Source of the DNA: Aquirufa aurantiipilula
GTDB lineage: Bacteria > Bacteroidota > Bacteroidia > Cytophagales > Spirosomataceae
Length of the DNA stretch: 64,000 bases
NCBI RefSeq assembly: GCF_019923745.1
Contig: NZ_JAANOG010000003.1
Coordinates: 248,001 to 312,000, forward strand
Direction: 5' to 3'
The position numbers were made by a program, and so were the translations under genes. The notes beneath the pieces were generated by a model. The model searched no databases and was not told the origin of the DNA. It saw only the letters and a list, made by a program, of their open reading frames with translations. Below are positions 25,404-33,895 of this stretch, one piece after another (within the stretch, counting starts at the first letter, position 1; every line of letters starts with the position of its first letter).

Positions 25404-26909
25404 ATGAGGGGTTCTTATTTAATTCTAGCACTATTTTTTTTGATGCATTCCTTGGCGGCACAAAGCCCTAAGCGGGAATTGCGTGGAGTTTGGGTAGCTA
25501 CCGTACAAAACATCGATTGGCCGTCAGCTAGAAATTACAATAGCATTAAACAAAGAGAGGAATTTATTGACCTGATTGATTCACATCATCAAACAGGCAT
25601 GAATGCCATTTTTGTACAAGTTCGCTGTGCTGCAGACGCACTTTATGCTAAAAGTACAGAACCCTGGTCAGCCTATTTATCTGGTTTTCAAGGACAGGCT
25701 CCAAGTCCATATTATGACCCTTTGGAATTCATGATAGAACAGAGTCATGAACGAGGCATGGAATTCCATGCTTGGTTAAATTTGAATCGGGCCACCATGT
25801 CTGCTAAAACCATATTGAGTTCAGACCATTTAGCTCGACGGCATCCAGAATGGCTGTTTTCCTACAATGGTCAACTGATATTGAACTTTGGTATACCCCA
25901 AGTACGTCATTACATTGCTGAATTGGTCAAAAACTTGATCAAAAATTACGATGTCGACGGAGTCCATTTTGACGATTATTTTTATCCCTATCCCATCAAA
26001 GGAGCGACTATTCCAGACGAAAAAACGTTTCAGCAGTACAAATTTCCAGAGGAAAGCCTGGCAGATTGGAGAAGGAGAAATGTGAACATGCTCATTCAAG
26101 AAATTGCTGAAACCGTAAAATCGACCAAACCTAAAGTTAAATTTGGTATCAGTCCATTTGGAATTTGGAGACATCAAAGTATTGACCAGGAAGATGGTTC
26201 ACCTACACGGGCTGGTTTACAATCATACGATGATTTATTTGCTGATACGGAATTATGGATTAGAAAAGGTTGGGTGGATTATTTAGCACCGCAATTGTAT
26301 TGGGGAACAACACATCGTGTAGCGCCTTACAAGGCACTGGCTACATGGTGGAGTGAACATAGTTTTGATCGGCCTATTTACATGGGGCATGCAGCCTATC
26401 ATTTGAGTGATTTGTGGGCACCTGCTGAGTTGGCCAAACAATTAAGCATTTCCAGAAGTTTACCTAAAGTTCAAGGAGCCATTTATTTCAGTTCTCGACA
26501 GATTAGTCAGAATACCAAAGGATGGAGGGATAGTTTGAGAACAAAGCATTTTGAGCATATTGCTTTAGTACCCCCGATGTTGTGGATAGACAGTATAGCT
26601 CCTACCGCTCCTCATCAGGTGAATTTAGCAAAGGAAAAAGACCAGTGGATTTTACGCTGGAAGGAAGGTGAACCAAGTTTGGACAATGACCCACCGAGGT
26701 ATTATTTGGTATACCGAATTCAAAAAGATGAAATTGAACCTTTGGATAAAGCGGAAAACATTATTTATAAAGGATCAGACAAACAATTAATTATTGATTC
26801 GAAATGGATCAAATCGGGTACTGGATTTGTTGTAACAGCTTTGGACCGATTGCATAATGAATCTATTCCGGGTACTATTCAATGGATAGTTCCTAATGTA
26901 GTTGAATAA
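25404..26909 (+). CDS. Glycosyl hydrolase-like 10 (GHL10/DUF187, YngK-like) protein
   Basis: 501 residues. Signal peptide MRGSYLILALFFLMHSLAAQ, then GHL10: KRELRGVWVATVQNIDWPS, HHQTGMNAIFVQVRCAADALYAK, YDPLEFMIEQSHERGMEFHAWLN, NYDVDGVHFDDYFYPYP (with acidic residues on the barrel strand) and APQLYWG. The last 80 residues form an Ig/FnIII-like domain (DSIAPTAPHQVNLAKEKDQWILRW). Probably a periplasmic or outer-membrane glycoside hydrolase acting on peptidoglycan or exopolysaccharide; the substrate is not certain. Confidence 0.88.
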   Translation: MRGSYLILALFFLMHSLAAQSPKRELRGVWVATVQNIDWPSARNYNSIKQREEFIDLIDSHHQTGMNAIFVQVRCAADALYAKSTEPWSAYLSGFQGQAPSPYYDPLEFMIEQSHERGMEFHAWLNLNRATMSAKTILSSDHLARRHPEWLFSYNGQLILNFGIPQVRHYIAELVKNLIKNYDVDGVHFDDYFYPYPIKGATIPDEKTFQQYKFPEESLADWRRRNVNMLIQEIAETVKSTKPKVKFGISPFGIWRHQSIDQEDGSPTRAGLQSYDDLFADTELWIRKGWVDYLAPQLYWGTTHRVAPYKALATWWSEHSFDRPIYMGHAAYHLSDLWAPAELAKQLSISRSLPKVQGAIYFSSRQISQNTKGWRDSLRTKHFEHIALVPPMLWIDSIAPTAPHQVNLAKEKDQWILRWKEGEPSLDNDPPRYYLVYRIQKDEIEPLDKAENIIYKGSDKQLIIDSKWIKSGTGFVVTALDRLHNESIPGTIQWIVPNVVE

Positions 26910-26913
26910 ATTG

Positions 26914-27969
26914 ATGAACATGAAATTCTTGCATTTATCTGTTAAAGAAATTACGGAAGAAACGAATGATACCAAAACGATACATTTTTGGCATCCAATT
27001 CATGAGGCTTTAAGCTATCATTCGGGACAGTTTTTAACGGTGATTCCTGAGATTGACGGGAAAAAGGTACGTCGTAGCTATTCTTTATCATCATCTCCTT
27101 TGATTGACCACTCTCCTGCAATTACGGTGAAGCGGATTGCTGGAGGAGCTGTATCCAATTTTTTATGTGATCAAATTCAGGTAGGTGATAGTGTGGAGGT
27201 GATTGAGCCCATGGGCAACTTTTATGTTGAGCCTCAAGCCAATGCAAGCAAAACCTATGTTTTCATGGGGGCTGGATCAGGCATTACACCTTTGATTTCT
27301 ATGATTAAAACCTTGCTAAAAGGAGAACCACAATCAAAAATTTATTTGATTTATGGGTCCAGACATGAGGGTCAAATCATATTCAAGAAAGCATTGGATC
27401 AACTGGAACTGGACTATGCTGGTCGTTTTCAAGTTTTACATATCATTAGTCAACCAGCTTCCAATTGGCCTGGTTTAAAAGGACGAATCAATAAAGCTTC
27501 TACTGTTTATTATTTGAAACAAGAATTTGGTATAGATATCTCTTCAGCCCATTATTACTTATGTGGTCCAGCTGGGATGATGGATGAAATCCAAGAAGCC
27601 TTAGGGATGTTTGATGTACCAACTGCTCATATTCATCGAGAATTATTTCATAGCAATCCACAAACGGAGGAAGTAGAAGATGATGGTAGTTTAAAAGAAC
27701 AAGAAATCACCATTATTTACGAAGGTAAGGAACATAAAATCACAGTAAAGCCGAGTGAAACCATTTTGGAAGCGGCCTTATCTGCCGATGTGGATATGCC
27801 TTATTCTTGTCAGGCCGGCATGTGTACCGCTTGCATGGGCTTGTGCAAAAGTGGTCAAGTGGTGATGGACGAGGAAGATGGATTGACTGATAATGAAATC
27901 AAAAAGGGCTATGTACTTACTTGCGTAGCACATCCAATGTCTAGTGGCGTCGTCATTGATTTGGATTAG
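26914..27969 (+). CDS. PaaE-like FAD/2Fe-2S oxidoreductase
   Basis: 351 residues from the ATG at 26914, 4 bases after the GHL10 stop (a second ATG is two codons on). Domain order: FAD-binding (RRSYSLSSSP), NAD-binding (FMGAGSGITPLISMIKTLL, YLCGPAGMMDEI), then a C-terminal plant-type ferredoxin (SCQAGMCTACMGLCKSG, with the last Cys in VLTCVAHP). This is the PaaE/HmpX type that passes electrons from NAD(P)H to a mono- or dioxygenase. No paaABCD genes are here, so the partner is unknown; fatty-acid desaturases or P450s are alternatives. Confidence 0.9.
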   Translation: MNMKFLHLSVKEITEETNDTKTIHFWHPIHEALSYHSGQFLTVIPEIDGKKVRRSYSLSSSPLIDHSPAITVKRIAGGAVSNFLCDQIQVGDSVEVIEPMGNFYVEPQANASKTYVFMGAGSGITPLISMIKTLLKGEPQSKIYLIYGSRHEGQIIFKKALDQLELDYAGRFQVLHIISQPASNWPGLKGRINKASTVYYLKQEFGIDISSAHYYLCGPAGMMDEIQEALGMFDVPTAHIHRELFHSNPQTEEVEDDGSLKEQEITIIYEGKEHKITVKPSETILEAALSADVDMPYSCQAGMCTACMGLCKSGQVVMDEEDGLTDNEIKKGYVLTCVAHPMSSGVVIDLD

Positions 27970-28009
27970 ATTATCAGGTTCTTGATTCAATAAAAAAATC
28001 GTTTTTTCG

Positions 28010-28046
28010 TTAACCTTGACAGCGTTTAAAACGCTGTCAAGGTTAA
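28010..28046. repeat. 37-bp intergenic palindrome, form A
   Basis: Perfect inverted repeat with 18-base arms (TTAACCTTGACAGCGTTT at 28010-28027 and its complement at 28029-28046) around a single A. It contains the half-unit AACGCTGTCAAGGTT that also builds the palindromes at 47386 and 60403, but here with the arms in the opposite order. It sits between the convergent PaaE-like and aldo/keto reductase genes and could end both transcripts. Confidence 0.85.
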
Positions 28047-28055
28047 GCATTTTAA

Positions 28056-28871
28056 CTAAAAATCTCGAGGATCCCAAGCTACCCGAGTATTGTCAAAAAG
28101 TTGGCTCAATCGGCGCATATCCTCTGCAGATATACGAAAATCAAATACATCCATATTCTCTTGAATTCTCGCTCTTTTAACCGATTTGGGGATGGTTACT
28201 GCCCCCAATTCCAAGTTCCATCGTACCAATAATTGATACGTATTTTTACCATAATGCGCAGCTATTTCATTCAATACTAAGTCATCTTTCTTCCAACCGC
28301 GAACCAAAGGAGCATATCCTTCCACTTGAATATCATGTTGCTGATTAAACGCCAATTCCTCAGGCATGTAGCAAAATGGACTTAATTCAAACTGATTAAC
28401 AGCTGGACAAATATTGGCATGAAGAAATAATTCCTCTAGGTGGTTTTGGTAATAGTTTGAAACGCCAATGGAACGACATAATTTCTGTTCATAAAGCGTC
28501 TCCAAGGCTTTCCAGGTTTCTTTTCTATAGGAATCCTTAGGCCAATGGATTAAATATAGGTCTAGGTATTCCAAGCCCAAATCATTTAGTGATTTTTCAA
28601 ATGCTCGTAAAGTAGTATCATATCCCATATCATCCATCCAGACTTTGCTAGTAACAAACAATTCCCCTCTAGATACCCCAGATTCTATGATTCCTTGGCC
28701 CACCTCTTTTTCATTACCGTAAATGGCCGCTGAATCAATCAAGCGTATTCCTAAATCCAAGGCATCTAAAACAGATTGTTTGACCTCATTTTGCTGTTTG
28801 GGTGCATATAAACCTAAGCCCAATTGAGGCATTGAAATGCCATTGTTTAATGTTACAAATGGTATGTTCAT
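28056..28871 (-). CDS. Aldo/keto reductase
   Basis: 271 residues from the ATG at 28871, which begins the family N-terminus (MNIPFVTLNNGISMPQLGLG). An in-frame extension to 29051 would run through a 17-bp-arm palindrome and is rejected. Catalytic tetrad region: LIDSAAIYGNEKEVGQG (Asp/Tyr), SKVWMDDMGYDTTLRAFEKSL (Lys), YLDLYLIHWPK (His). The C-terminal TIPKSVKRARIQENMDVFDF binds NADPH. It reduces carbonyls of unknown identity. Palindromes lie on both sides of the gene. Confidence 0.93.
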   Translation of the reverse strand: MNIPFVTLNNGISMPQLGLGLYAPKQQNEVKQSVLDALDLGIRLIDSAAIYGNEKEVGQGIIESGVSRGELFVTSKVWMDDMGYDTTLRAFEKSLNDLGLEYLDLYLIHWPKDSYRKETWKALETLYEQKLCRSIGVSNYYQNHLEELFLHANICPAVNQFELSPFCYMPEELAFNQQHDIQVEGYAPLVRGWKKDDLVLNEIAAHYGKNTYQLLVRWNLELGAVTIPKSVKRARIQENMDVFDFRISAEDMRRLSQLFDNTRVAWDPRDF

Positions 28872-29021
28872 TTTTGAATATTCTATAGAATGATTAAGGT
28901 TGATTAACTCGACAAACTTGGTATAAGGGTTATTTTTTTGAGTGGCTGGAGGAACTCTAAGTTCTTTGGATTTTTTTATGTTGATCAGGTTTATGAGTTT
29001 TTTTTTGGGGGACTCTCCTCC

Positions 29022-29056
29022 TAGATTTGTCAACTTTTGAAAAGTTGACAAATCTA
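29022..29056. repeat. 35-bp intergenic palindrome, form B
   Basis: Perfect inverted repeat with 17-base arms (TAGATTTGTCAACTTTT at 29022-29038, complement at 29040-29056) around a single G. The build is the same as the element at 28010 (long perfect arms, one-base centre), but the sequence differs. Confidence 0.85.
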
Positions 29057-29155
29057 AATAAAAATCAAGGCAAAATGATGTAATAATTATCAGGCATTTG
29101 ATTTCTTCCTATCAACAAACCTATTTTTTCATCTGCAAAAGCCAAATACCTTGTG

Positions 29156-29163
29156 TATTTTTG
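29156..29163 (+). promoter_or_regulatory. -7 box for the M3 peptidase gene
   Basis: TATTTTTG, 16 bases before the ATG at 29179, giving a leader of about ten bases. Confidence 0.6.
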
Positions 29164-29178
29164 TAAAAAATTAATCGC

Positions 29179-30906
29179 ATGAGTAGAACGATAAGCGTAG
29201 AAGCGCCTAATAGAAATTTCCTTCCTTCTGATTTCCAACTAAGTACTTGGGAAAGTGTATTACCCTATTTTGAAAAACTAAGCTCTTTGAGCATTCAAAA
29301 CCTAGAAGAATTAGAGCAATTTTGCATCAGTCGATCGGAATTAGAAAGCTACTTATCAGAAAATTTCGCTTGGAGATATATCAAAATGTCTTGCGACAAT
29401 CAAAATGAGGGCCTTCAAAAAAGTTACCAACAGTTTGTCAATGACATCATGCCCAATGCATCTATTTACGAGGATGCTTGGAATAAAAAAGTAGTAGAAT
29501 CCGGTTTTGCCGATCAATTACCCGCCCATGGTTATGGTATCATGCTTCGTGGCATGAAAAAGGCGATTGAAATATTTCGTGAGGAAAACATTCCACTTTA
29601 CACTGAGCTATCCAATCTTTCCACCGAATATGGCGCATTGACAGGCGGATTGATGGTTGAAATAGATGGACAAGAAAAAACACTTCAGCAGGCCAATGCC
29701 TATTTGGAATCAACAGATCGAAATAAGCGGCAAGAGGTCTATTTACTCGTTGCCAATAAACGATTAAGTATTAAGCATGAACTGAATGATTTATTCAATA
29801 AATTAATTGAAAGAAGACATCAAGTAGCACAAAACGCTGGATTTGACAATTTCAGAGATTACTCCTTTGCTAGTTTGGGCCGTTTTGACTACACCGCTGC
29901 CGATTGTTTTGAATTTCATGAAGCAGTAGCTCAGACGGTTGTACCCATGGTTAATAAGCAAGCTGCCAAAAGAAAAGAAGTTCTTCAATTGGATGCATTA
30001 AAACCTTGGGACAAAGCAGTAGATCCATGGGGAAGAAAACCTCTGGTGCCATTTACTACTGCAGATGATTTATTAAGCAAAACCATCCAAGTCTTTGATG
30101 AACTGGACCCTTTCTTAGGAAATTGCCTGAAAGAAATGGTTAAGTTAAATCGTTTTGATTTAGACTCAAGAAAAGGTAAAAACCCAGGTGGTTACAATTA
30201 CCCATTAGAAGAAAGTGGCTTCCCATTTATCTTCATGAATGCAGCTGGTCAAGTGCGAGATATGGTTACCTTGTTACACGAAGGTGGACACGCCGTACAT
30301 TCCATTGTAACCAAAGATTTAGCATTAAATACCTTTAGAAATGTCCCATCAGAAGTAGCCGAATTGGCATCCATGAGCATGGAACTACTCACTATAGATC
30401 ATTGGGATATTTATTTCCCAAATCCAGAAGAGGCAAAAAGAGCTAAAATCAAGCACTTAGAGGATATTTTAGAAACCTTACCTTGGGTAGCCACCATAGA
30501 TGCCTTCCAACATTGGATTTATGAAAACCCCAATCACAGTCAAGCGGAGCGAGATGCCACTTGGTTGGAAATCATTGCACGCTTCTCAGATAATATCACG
30601 GATTGGTCCGATTTGGAAGAAATTAAAACCAACATCTGGCAAAAACAATTACACTTGTTTGAGGTGCCATTTTATTACATTGAATATGCCATTGCTCAAT
30701 TAGGCGCATTAGCTGTTTGGAGAAATTATTGCCGTCAACCGAAGCAAGCTTTAGAACAATACTTGCAAGCCTTAGAATTAGGTTATACTGAACCCATGAA
30801 AACAATTTATGCTGCAGCAGGTATTGAATTCAATTTTAGTAAAGCCTACATTGCTGAATTAATGAGCTTTTTAGCTGAAAAAATCAAAAATTTAGAAGAA
30901 AGCTAA
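29179..30906 (+). CDS. pepF: M3 family oligoendopeptidase
   Basis: 575 residues, no signal peptide. The zinc site HEGGHAVHS (LLHEGGHAVHSIV) is HExGH-like, with the third ligand in VPSEVAELASMSMELL. The rest matches the M3B/PepF type (YDAWNK-like N-terminal helices, GFDNFRDYSFASLGRFDYT, YPLEESGFPFIFMNAAGQV, ATIDAFQHWIYENPNHS). It cleaves short cytoplasmic peptides. Symbol pepF is given by family, not by orthology proof. Confidence 0.9.
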   Translation: MSRTISVEAPNRNFLPSDFQLSTWESVLPYFEKLSSLSIQNLEELEQFCISRSELESYLSENFAWRYIKMSCDNQNEGLQKSYQQFVNDIMPNASIYEDAWNKKVVESGFADQLPAHGYGIMLRGMKKAIEIFREENIPLYTELSNLSTEYGALTGGLMVEIDGQEKTLQQANAYLESTDRNKRQEVYLLVANKRLSIKHELNDLFNKLIERRHQVAQNAGFDNFRDYSFASLGRFDYTAADCFEFHEAVAQTVVPMVNKQAAKRKEVLQLDALKPWDKAVDPWGRKPLVPFTTADDLLSKTIQVFDELDPFLGNCLKEMVKLNRFDLDSRKGKNPGGYNYPLEESGFPFIFMNAAGQVRDMVTLLHEGGHAVHSIVTKDLALNTFRNVPSEVAELASMSMELLTIDHWDIYFPNPEEAKRAKIKHLEDILETLPWVATIDAFQHWIYENPNHSQAERDATWLEIIARFSDNITDWSDLEEIKTNIWQKQLHLFEVPFYYIEYAIAQLGALAVWRNYCRQPKQALEQYLQALELGYTEPMKTIYAAAGIEFNFSKAYIAELMSFLAEKIKNLEES

Positions 30907-30948
30907 GCGGCTTATTTAAAGAAATTTTTTTTGTACCAAATTTGGACT

Positions 30949-30956
30949 TATTTTTG
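30949..30956 (+). promoter_or_regulatory. -7 box for the small lipoprotein gene
   Basis: TATTTTTG followed by C lies 25 bases before the ATG at 30981. It supports that start rather than an upstream in-frame codon at 30942. Confidence 0.55.
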
Positions 30957-30980
30957 CACTCGGATTTTTTACACAACTAT

Positions 30981-31214
30981 ATGAAATTGAAAAGTTTATT
31001 GCCTGCCCTTCTTGTTGTAGCTCTAGCTAGCTCTTGCGATTACCAAAAAAACAATCGAATTAAACAAAAAGATGTTCGTCAAGGCGATACTTATGTATAC
31101 GGTGTTCATCCAGATAGTGCAGCTGCACAAACCAAACAAACTTATACTGCGAAACCTGAATTGGAAGTTAAAGCCAACGAGCTTCGTGCAAAACTATACA
31201 GTGCAAAAAAGTAA
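30981..31214 (+). CDS. Small lipoprotein
   Basis: 77 residues, unrecognised. The signal MKLKSLLPALLVVALASSC ends in the lipobox ASSC. The mature part is short and polar: DYQKNNRIKQKDVRQGDTYVYGVHPDSAAAQTKQTYTAKPELEVKANELRAKLY. No domain is known. It has its own promoter and ends at a terminator. Abundant small envelope lipoproteins of this type are common in Bacteroidota. Confidence 0.75.
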   Translation: MKLKSLLPALLVVALASSCDYQKNNRIKQKDVRQGDTYVYGVHPDSAAAQTKQTYTAKPELEVKANELRAKLYSAKK

Positions 31215-31244
31215 ACAACTTTTGCCCCTGTTCTTCTATATGAT

Positions 31245-31272
31245 AGCCTCCGAGATTTCGGGGGCTTTTTTT
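31245..31272. terminator. Intrinsic terminator
   Basis: 9-bp stem (AGCCTCCGA / TCGGGGGCT, one G-T pair) with a 4-base loop, then a 7-base T-run. It serves the lipoprotein gene and lies against the stop (31271) of the convergent membrane-protein gene. Confidence 0.85.
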
Positions 31273-31720
31273 ATTTGTCTATGAAATAGTCGCGAATAAA
31301 ATCCAACTGGTAAATCAAGGCCGTATAAATTGCCGCCCATAATAAGGCAGAAATAGCCATAAAAAACAAAATTCGTGGCAGAGGAACTTTAAAAGAGAGG
31401 GCCAATAAACTCCCACCAATAGGTGTTAGAAACAAGGGAGTACAGGCTGCTATTCCTTTGATACCAAATTTTGTCCAAATCTTAACCGCCATTCGTGCGC
31501 GCTTACTGAATACCAAAGGCTTTTGATTTCGCCATTGAGCGATGTACTTCACCAACCACTGACCTAGACTAATCATAAAACTGACCGTAATCATCATGCC
31601 TAACCAGGTAAATAGTATCGTTTCCATCCAACTTAGACCTAGACTAAAACCCGTAATAGGGCCAGCTATGAACTTAATGGCTGTGGCGGCCATAACAGCC
31701 GAATAAGAAGACCAATCCAT
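31271..31720 (-). CDS. Small multidrug export-like membrane protein
   Basis: 149 residues with four membrane helices and a conserved central segment KIWTKFGIKGIAACTPLFLTPIGGSLLAL. This matches the small multidrug export (DUF1399/Sm_multidrug_ex-like) family in my judgement, and the assignment is only moderate. It follows dsbD with a 2-base gap, so it is translated from the same message. Confidence 0.5.
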   Translation of the reverse strand: MDWSSYSAVMAATAIKFIAGPITGFSLGLSWMETILFTWLGMMITVSFMISLGQWLVKYIAQWRNQKPLVFSKRARMAVKIWTKFGIKGIAACTPLFLTPIGGSLLALSFKVPLPRILFFMAISALLWAAIYTALIYQLDFIRDYFIDK

Positions 31721-31722
31721 CT

Positions 31723-33696
31723 TTAGTTCATTTTATATTGACGCACACCCTTATCCAAAAACGCTACAAAATGATCAACATTGGCATCAAAAGCTACTGG
31801 AGTCACTAGAGGTGCCCCCTCTTTACGGGGATCCAATAAAACATAATGAGGCTGAGCATTGGAATTAAATCGACTAATCTGAAAATCTAAATTTTGGTCT
31901 CCTAGTGTCTTTTTCTCCTGTCCATCTATTTTCGAAATATACCATTGATCAGCTGGCAGCTCCGTTTTATCGTCGCAATACAAAGCTACAATCACATATT
32001 CCTCTTGCAAGCGTTTCAACACGTTAGGGTCTGACCAAACATACTCTTCCATCTTCCGACAGTTCACACATCCGTGTCCTGTAAAATCGATGAACAAAGG
32101 TTTTCCCACTTGAACAGCATATGCCTTCGCTTCTTGATAATCAAAAAAGCCCGTAAGGCCCAAAGGCAATTCTAAAAAATCACCATATTTAACCACACCT
32201 GTAGAGCCTGGCTTGATGCTAACTTCTCCCGAGTTCCCTTTGAAATCTTGACTACTCATAGGAGGTAACCAACCCGACAAGCCTTTCAAGGGTGCTCCAA
32301 ACATGCCTGGAATCAAATACACAACAAAAGCCAACATGGCCGTAGCAAATAGCGTCCTAGGTATAGAAAGTTTGCCAGAAGGCCCATCATGTGGTAAGGA
32401 AATCTTACCAAAAAGATATAAAGTCAAAGCACCAAAAATCGCAATCCAAATAGCCAAGAAAATCTCTCTGTCTAATAAATGCCAATGATAAACTTGATCG
32501 GCTACGCTTAAAAACTTGAAGGCTAAAGCAATTTCTAAGAACCCTAGTACCACTTTTACTTCATTCATCCAATTGCCCGACTTAGGCAATTTCTTCATGA
32601 ACCCAGGAAAAATGGCAAATAAAGTGAAGGGGATAGCAAAGGCGAGCGAAAAGCCTAACATCCCAATGATGGGCTTGACAAAAGCACCTTGAGAAGCTGC
32701 AATCAAAATACTCCCAGCCAAGGGTCCAGTACATGAAAATGAAACCAAAACCAAGGTGAATGCCATGAAAAATACTCCAATAATACCGCCCTTATCCGAC
32801 TTAGCATCTACGGAATTAACCATTCCTGATGGCAATACGATTTCGAATGCCCCCAAAAAAGAGATACCAAAAAAGATAAAAATGACAAAAAATAAGATGT
32901 TAGGAATCCAGTGGGTACTTAAGAAATTAGCAAAACTTGCTCCCGCAAAAAAAGCTAATAATGTCCCGAAAAATACGTAAATCAATACAATGAAGGACCC
33001 ATACAAAAAGGCTAAACCTTTTCCTCCCTTTTGTTTAGTGAAAAAACTCACCGTCATGGGAATGAGCGGATAAACGCAAGGAGTTAATAAAGCTAAAAGG
33101 CCTGCACCCATGGCAATCCAAAAAAATTGCCATAAAGATTCAGTAGGAGCAACAGCGGATGCACTAGCTACATCTATTGATTCAGGGATTTTTTTTTTTG
33201 CTTCGTCTGTCAAAACATCCGATGCCGCAGCTGAACTTGCGATCACAAAAGGACCTTTGACGGGTACACACAGTCCACTTTCATTGGAACATGCTTGGGA
33301 GTCATAAACCCCTTCAACCTTCCAATTTTCAGCAGTTATTTTAATTTTTTGTCTAAATTCTCCCTTTTCAGTAAAATAAGTATACGTTCCATTCCAAATC
33401 TCTTTATCAAATTTAGAATGTGGATTAATCGCCTTTAATCCACCCACCAATTCAAAACCAACTGGATTTTTGATGGTAACCGTGGTTACAACAGGACCTA
33501 AATCTTTATCAAAATCAGATGAATAGAGGTACCACCCTTTTTCAATTTTTACTTGAAATACAATTTCTGCTTCTTGACCTACAGAAGGCTTAGCTGGCTC
33601 CAAAGTCCAAGACCATTTAGCAGGCACTAATTTCTGCGCAAGTACTGGACTAAGCACAAAAAGGAACAAGCTTAAGATGAGTAATTTGTATTTCAT
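31723..33696 (-). CDS. dsbD: Thiol:disulfide interchange protein DsbD
   Basis: 657 residues. Signal peptide (MKYKLLILSLFLFVLSPVLAQ), an N-terminal Ig-like DsbD-alpha domain with Cys in CSNESGLCVPVKG, eight membrane helices with CTPCVYPLIPMTVSFF and FSCTGPLAGS (the cysteine pair of the beta domain), and a C-terminal thioredoxin domain with FTGHGCVNCRKMEEYVW. It moves electrons from cytoplasmic thioredoxin to the periplasm, including to cytochrome c maturation. The ATG at 33696 gives the signal peptide; the upstream ATG at 33714 falls in a palindrome. Confidence 0.94.
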   Translation of the reverse strand: MKYKLLILSLFLFVLSPVLAQKLVPAKWSWTLEPAKPSVGQEAEIVFQVKIEKGWYLYSSDFDKDLGPVVTTVTIKNPVGFELVGGLKAINPHSKFDKEIWNGTYTYFTEKGEFRQKIKITAENWKVEGVYDSQACSNESGLCVPVKGPFVIASSAAASDVLTDEAKKKIPESIDVASASAVAPTESLWQFFWIAMGAGLLALLTPCVYPLIPMTVSFFTKQKGGKGLAFLYGSFIVLIYVFFGTLLAFFAGASFANFLSTHWIPNILFFVIFIFFGISFLGAFEIVLPSGMVNSVDAKSDKGGIIGVFFMAFTLVLVSFSCTGPLAGSILIAASQGAFVKPIIGMLGFSLAFAIPFTLFAIFPGFMKKLPKSGNWMNEVKVVLGFLEIALAFKFLSVADQVYHWHLLDREIFLAIWIAIFGALTLYLFGKISLPHDGPSGKLSIPRTLFATAMLAFVVYLIPGMFGAPLKGLSGWLPPMSSQDFKGNSGEVSIKPGSTGVVKYGDFLELPLGLTGFFDYQEAKAYAVQVGKPLFIDFTGHGCVNCRKMEEYVWSDPNVLKRLQEEYVIVALYCDDKTELPADQWYISKIDGQEKKTLGDQNLDFQISRFNSNAQPHYVLLDPRKEGAPLVTPVAFDANVDHFVAFLDKGVRQYKMN

Positions 33697-33712
33697 AAGT
33701 TCAATATTTTCC

Positions 33713-33733
33713 ATACCAAACGTCGTTTGGTAT
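33713..33733. promoter_or_regulatory. Perfect 21-bp operator-like palindrome upstream of dsbD
   Basis: Arms ATACCAAACG and CGTTTGGTAT, with one central T, a perfect match in both halves. It lies 17 bases upstream of the dsbD ATG and about 24-44 bases downstream of the inferred dsbD transcription start (minus-strand -7 box TAATTTTG at 33771-33764). It looks like a dimeric repressor site (TetR/LacI-like), though an RNA hairpin is possible. Confidence 0.55.
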
Positions 33734-33851
33734 ACATCTAGTTCGTGGGAGTGAAATAATTTTCAAAATTAAACAATTTAGTGGATATCTATGACAAATC
33801 TATAGAACGGAAAAGGCTATCAATTGGTTTTTCTATTCGGATAAAAAAACG

Positions 33852-33859
33852 TAATTTTG
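33852..33859 (+). promoter_or_regulatory. -7 box for glyA
   Basis: TAATTTTG fits TAnnTTTG, with the ATG at 33896. The in-frame TTG at 33857 falls inside this box, so it cannot be the start. Confidence 0.6.
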
Positions 33860-33895
33860 TGCCCATTCTCACGTAAATACGAACAATACATATCC

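Larger units (their letters stand above)
28872..29178. other. 307-bp gene-free stretch with a palindrome and the pepF promoter
   Basis: No gene is supported here. It holds AT-rich DNA with T-runs near 28945-29007, a perfect palindrome at 29022-29056, and at its right end the pepF -7 box at 29156. Confidence 0.6.

Noticed and set aside
25830-26177. 115-codon antisense frame in the GHL10 gene
   Set aside because: Lies entirely opposite conserved glycosidase codons, no promoter.
28872-29051. N-terminal extension of the aldo/keto reductase to 29051
   Set aside because: It runs through a perfect palindrome and lacks any family sequence; the ATG at 28871 gives the normal start.
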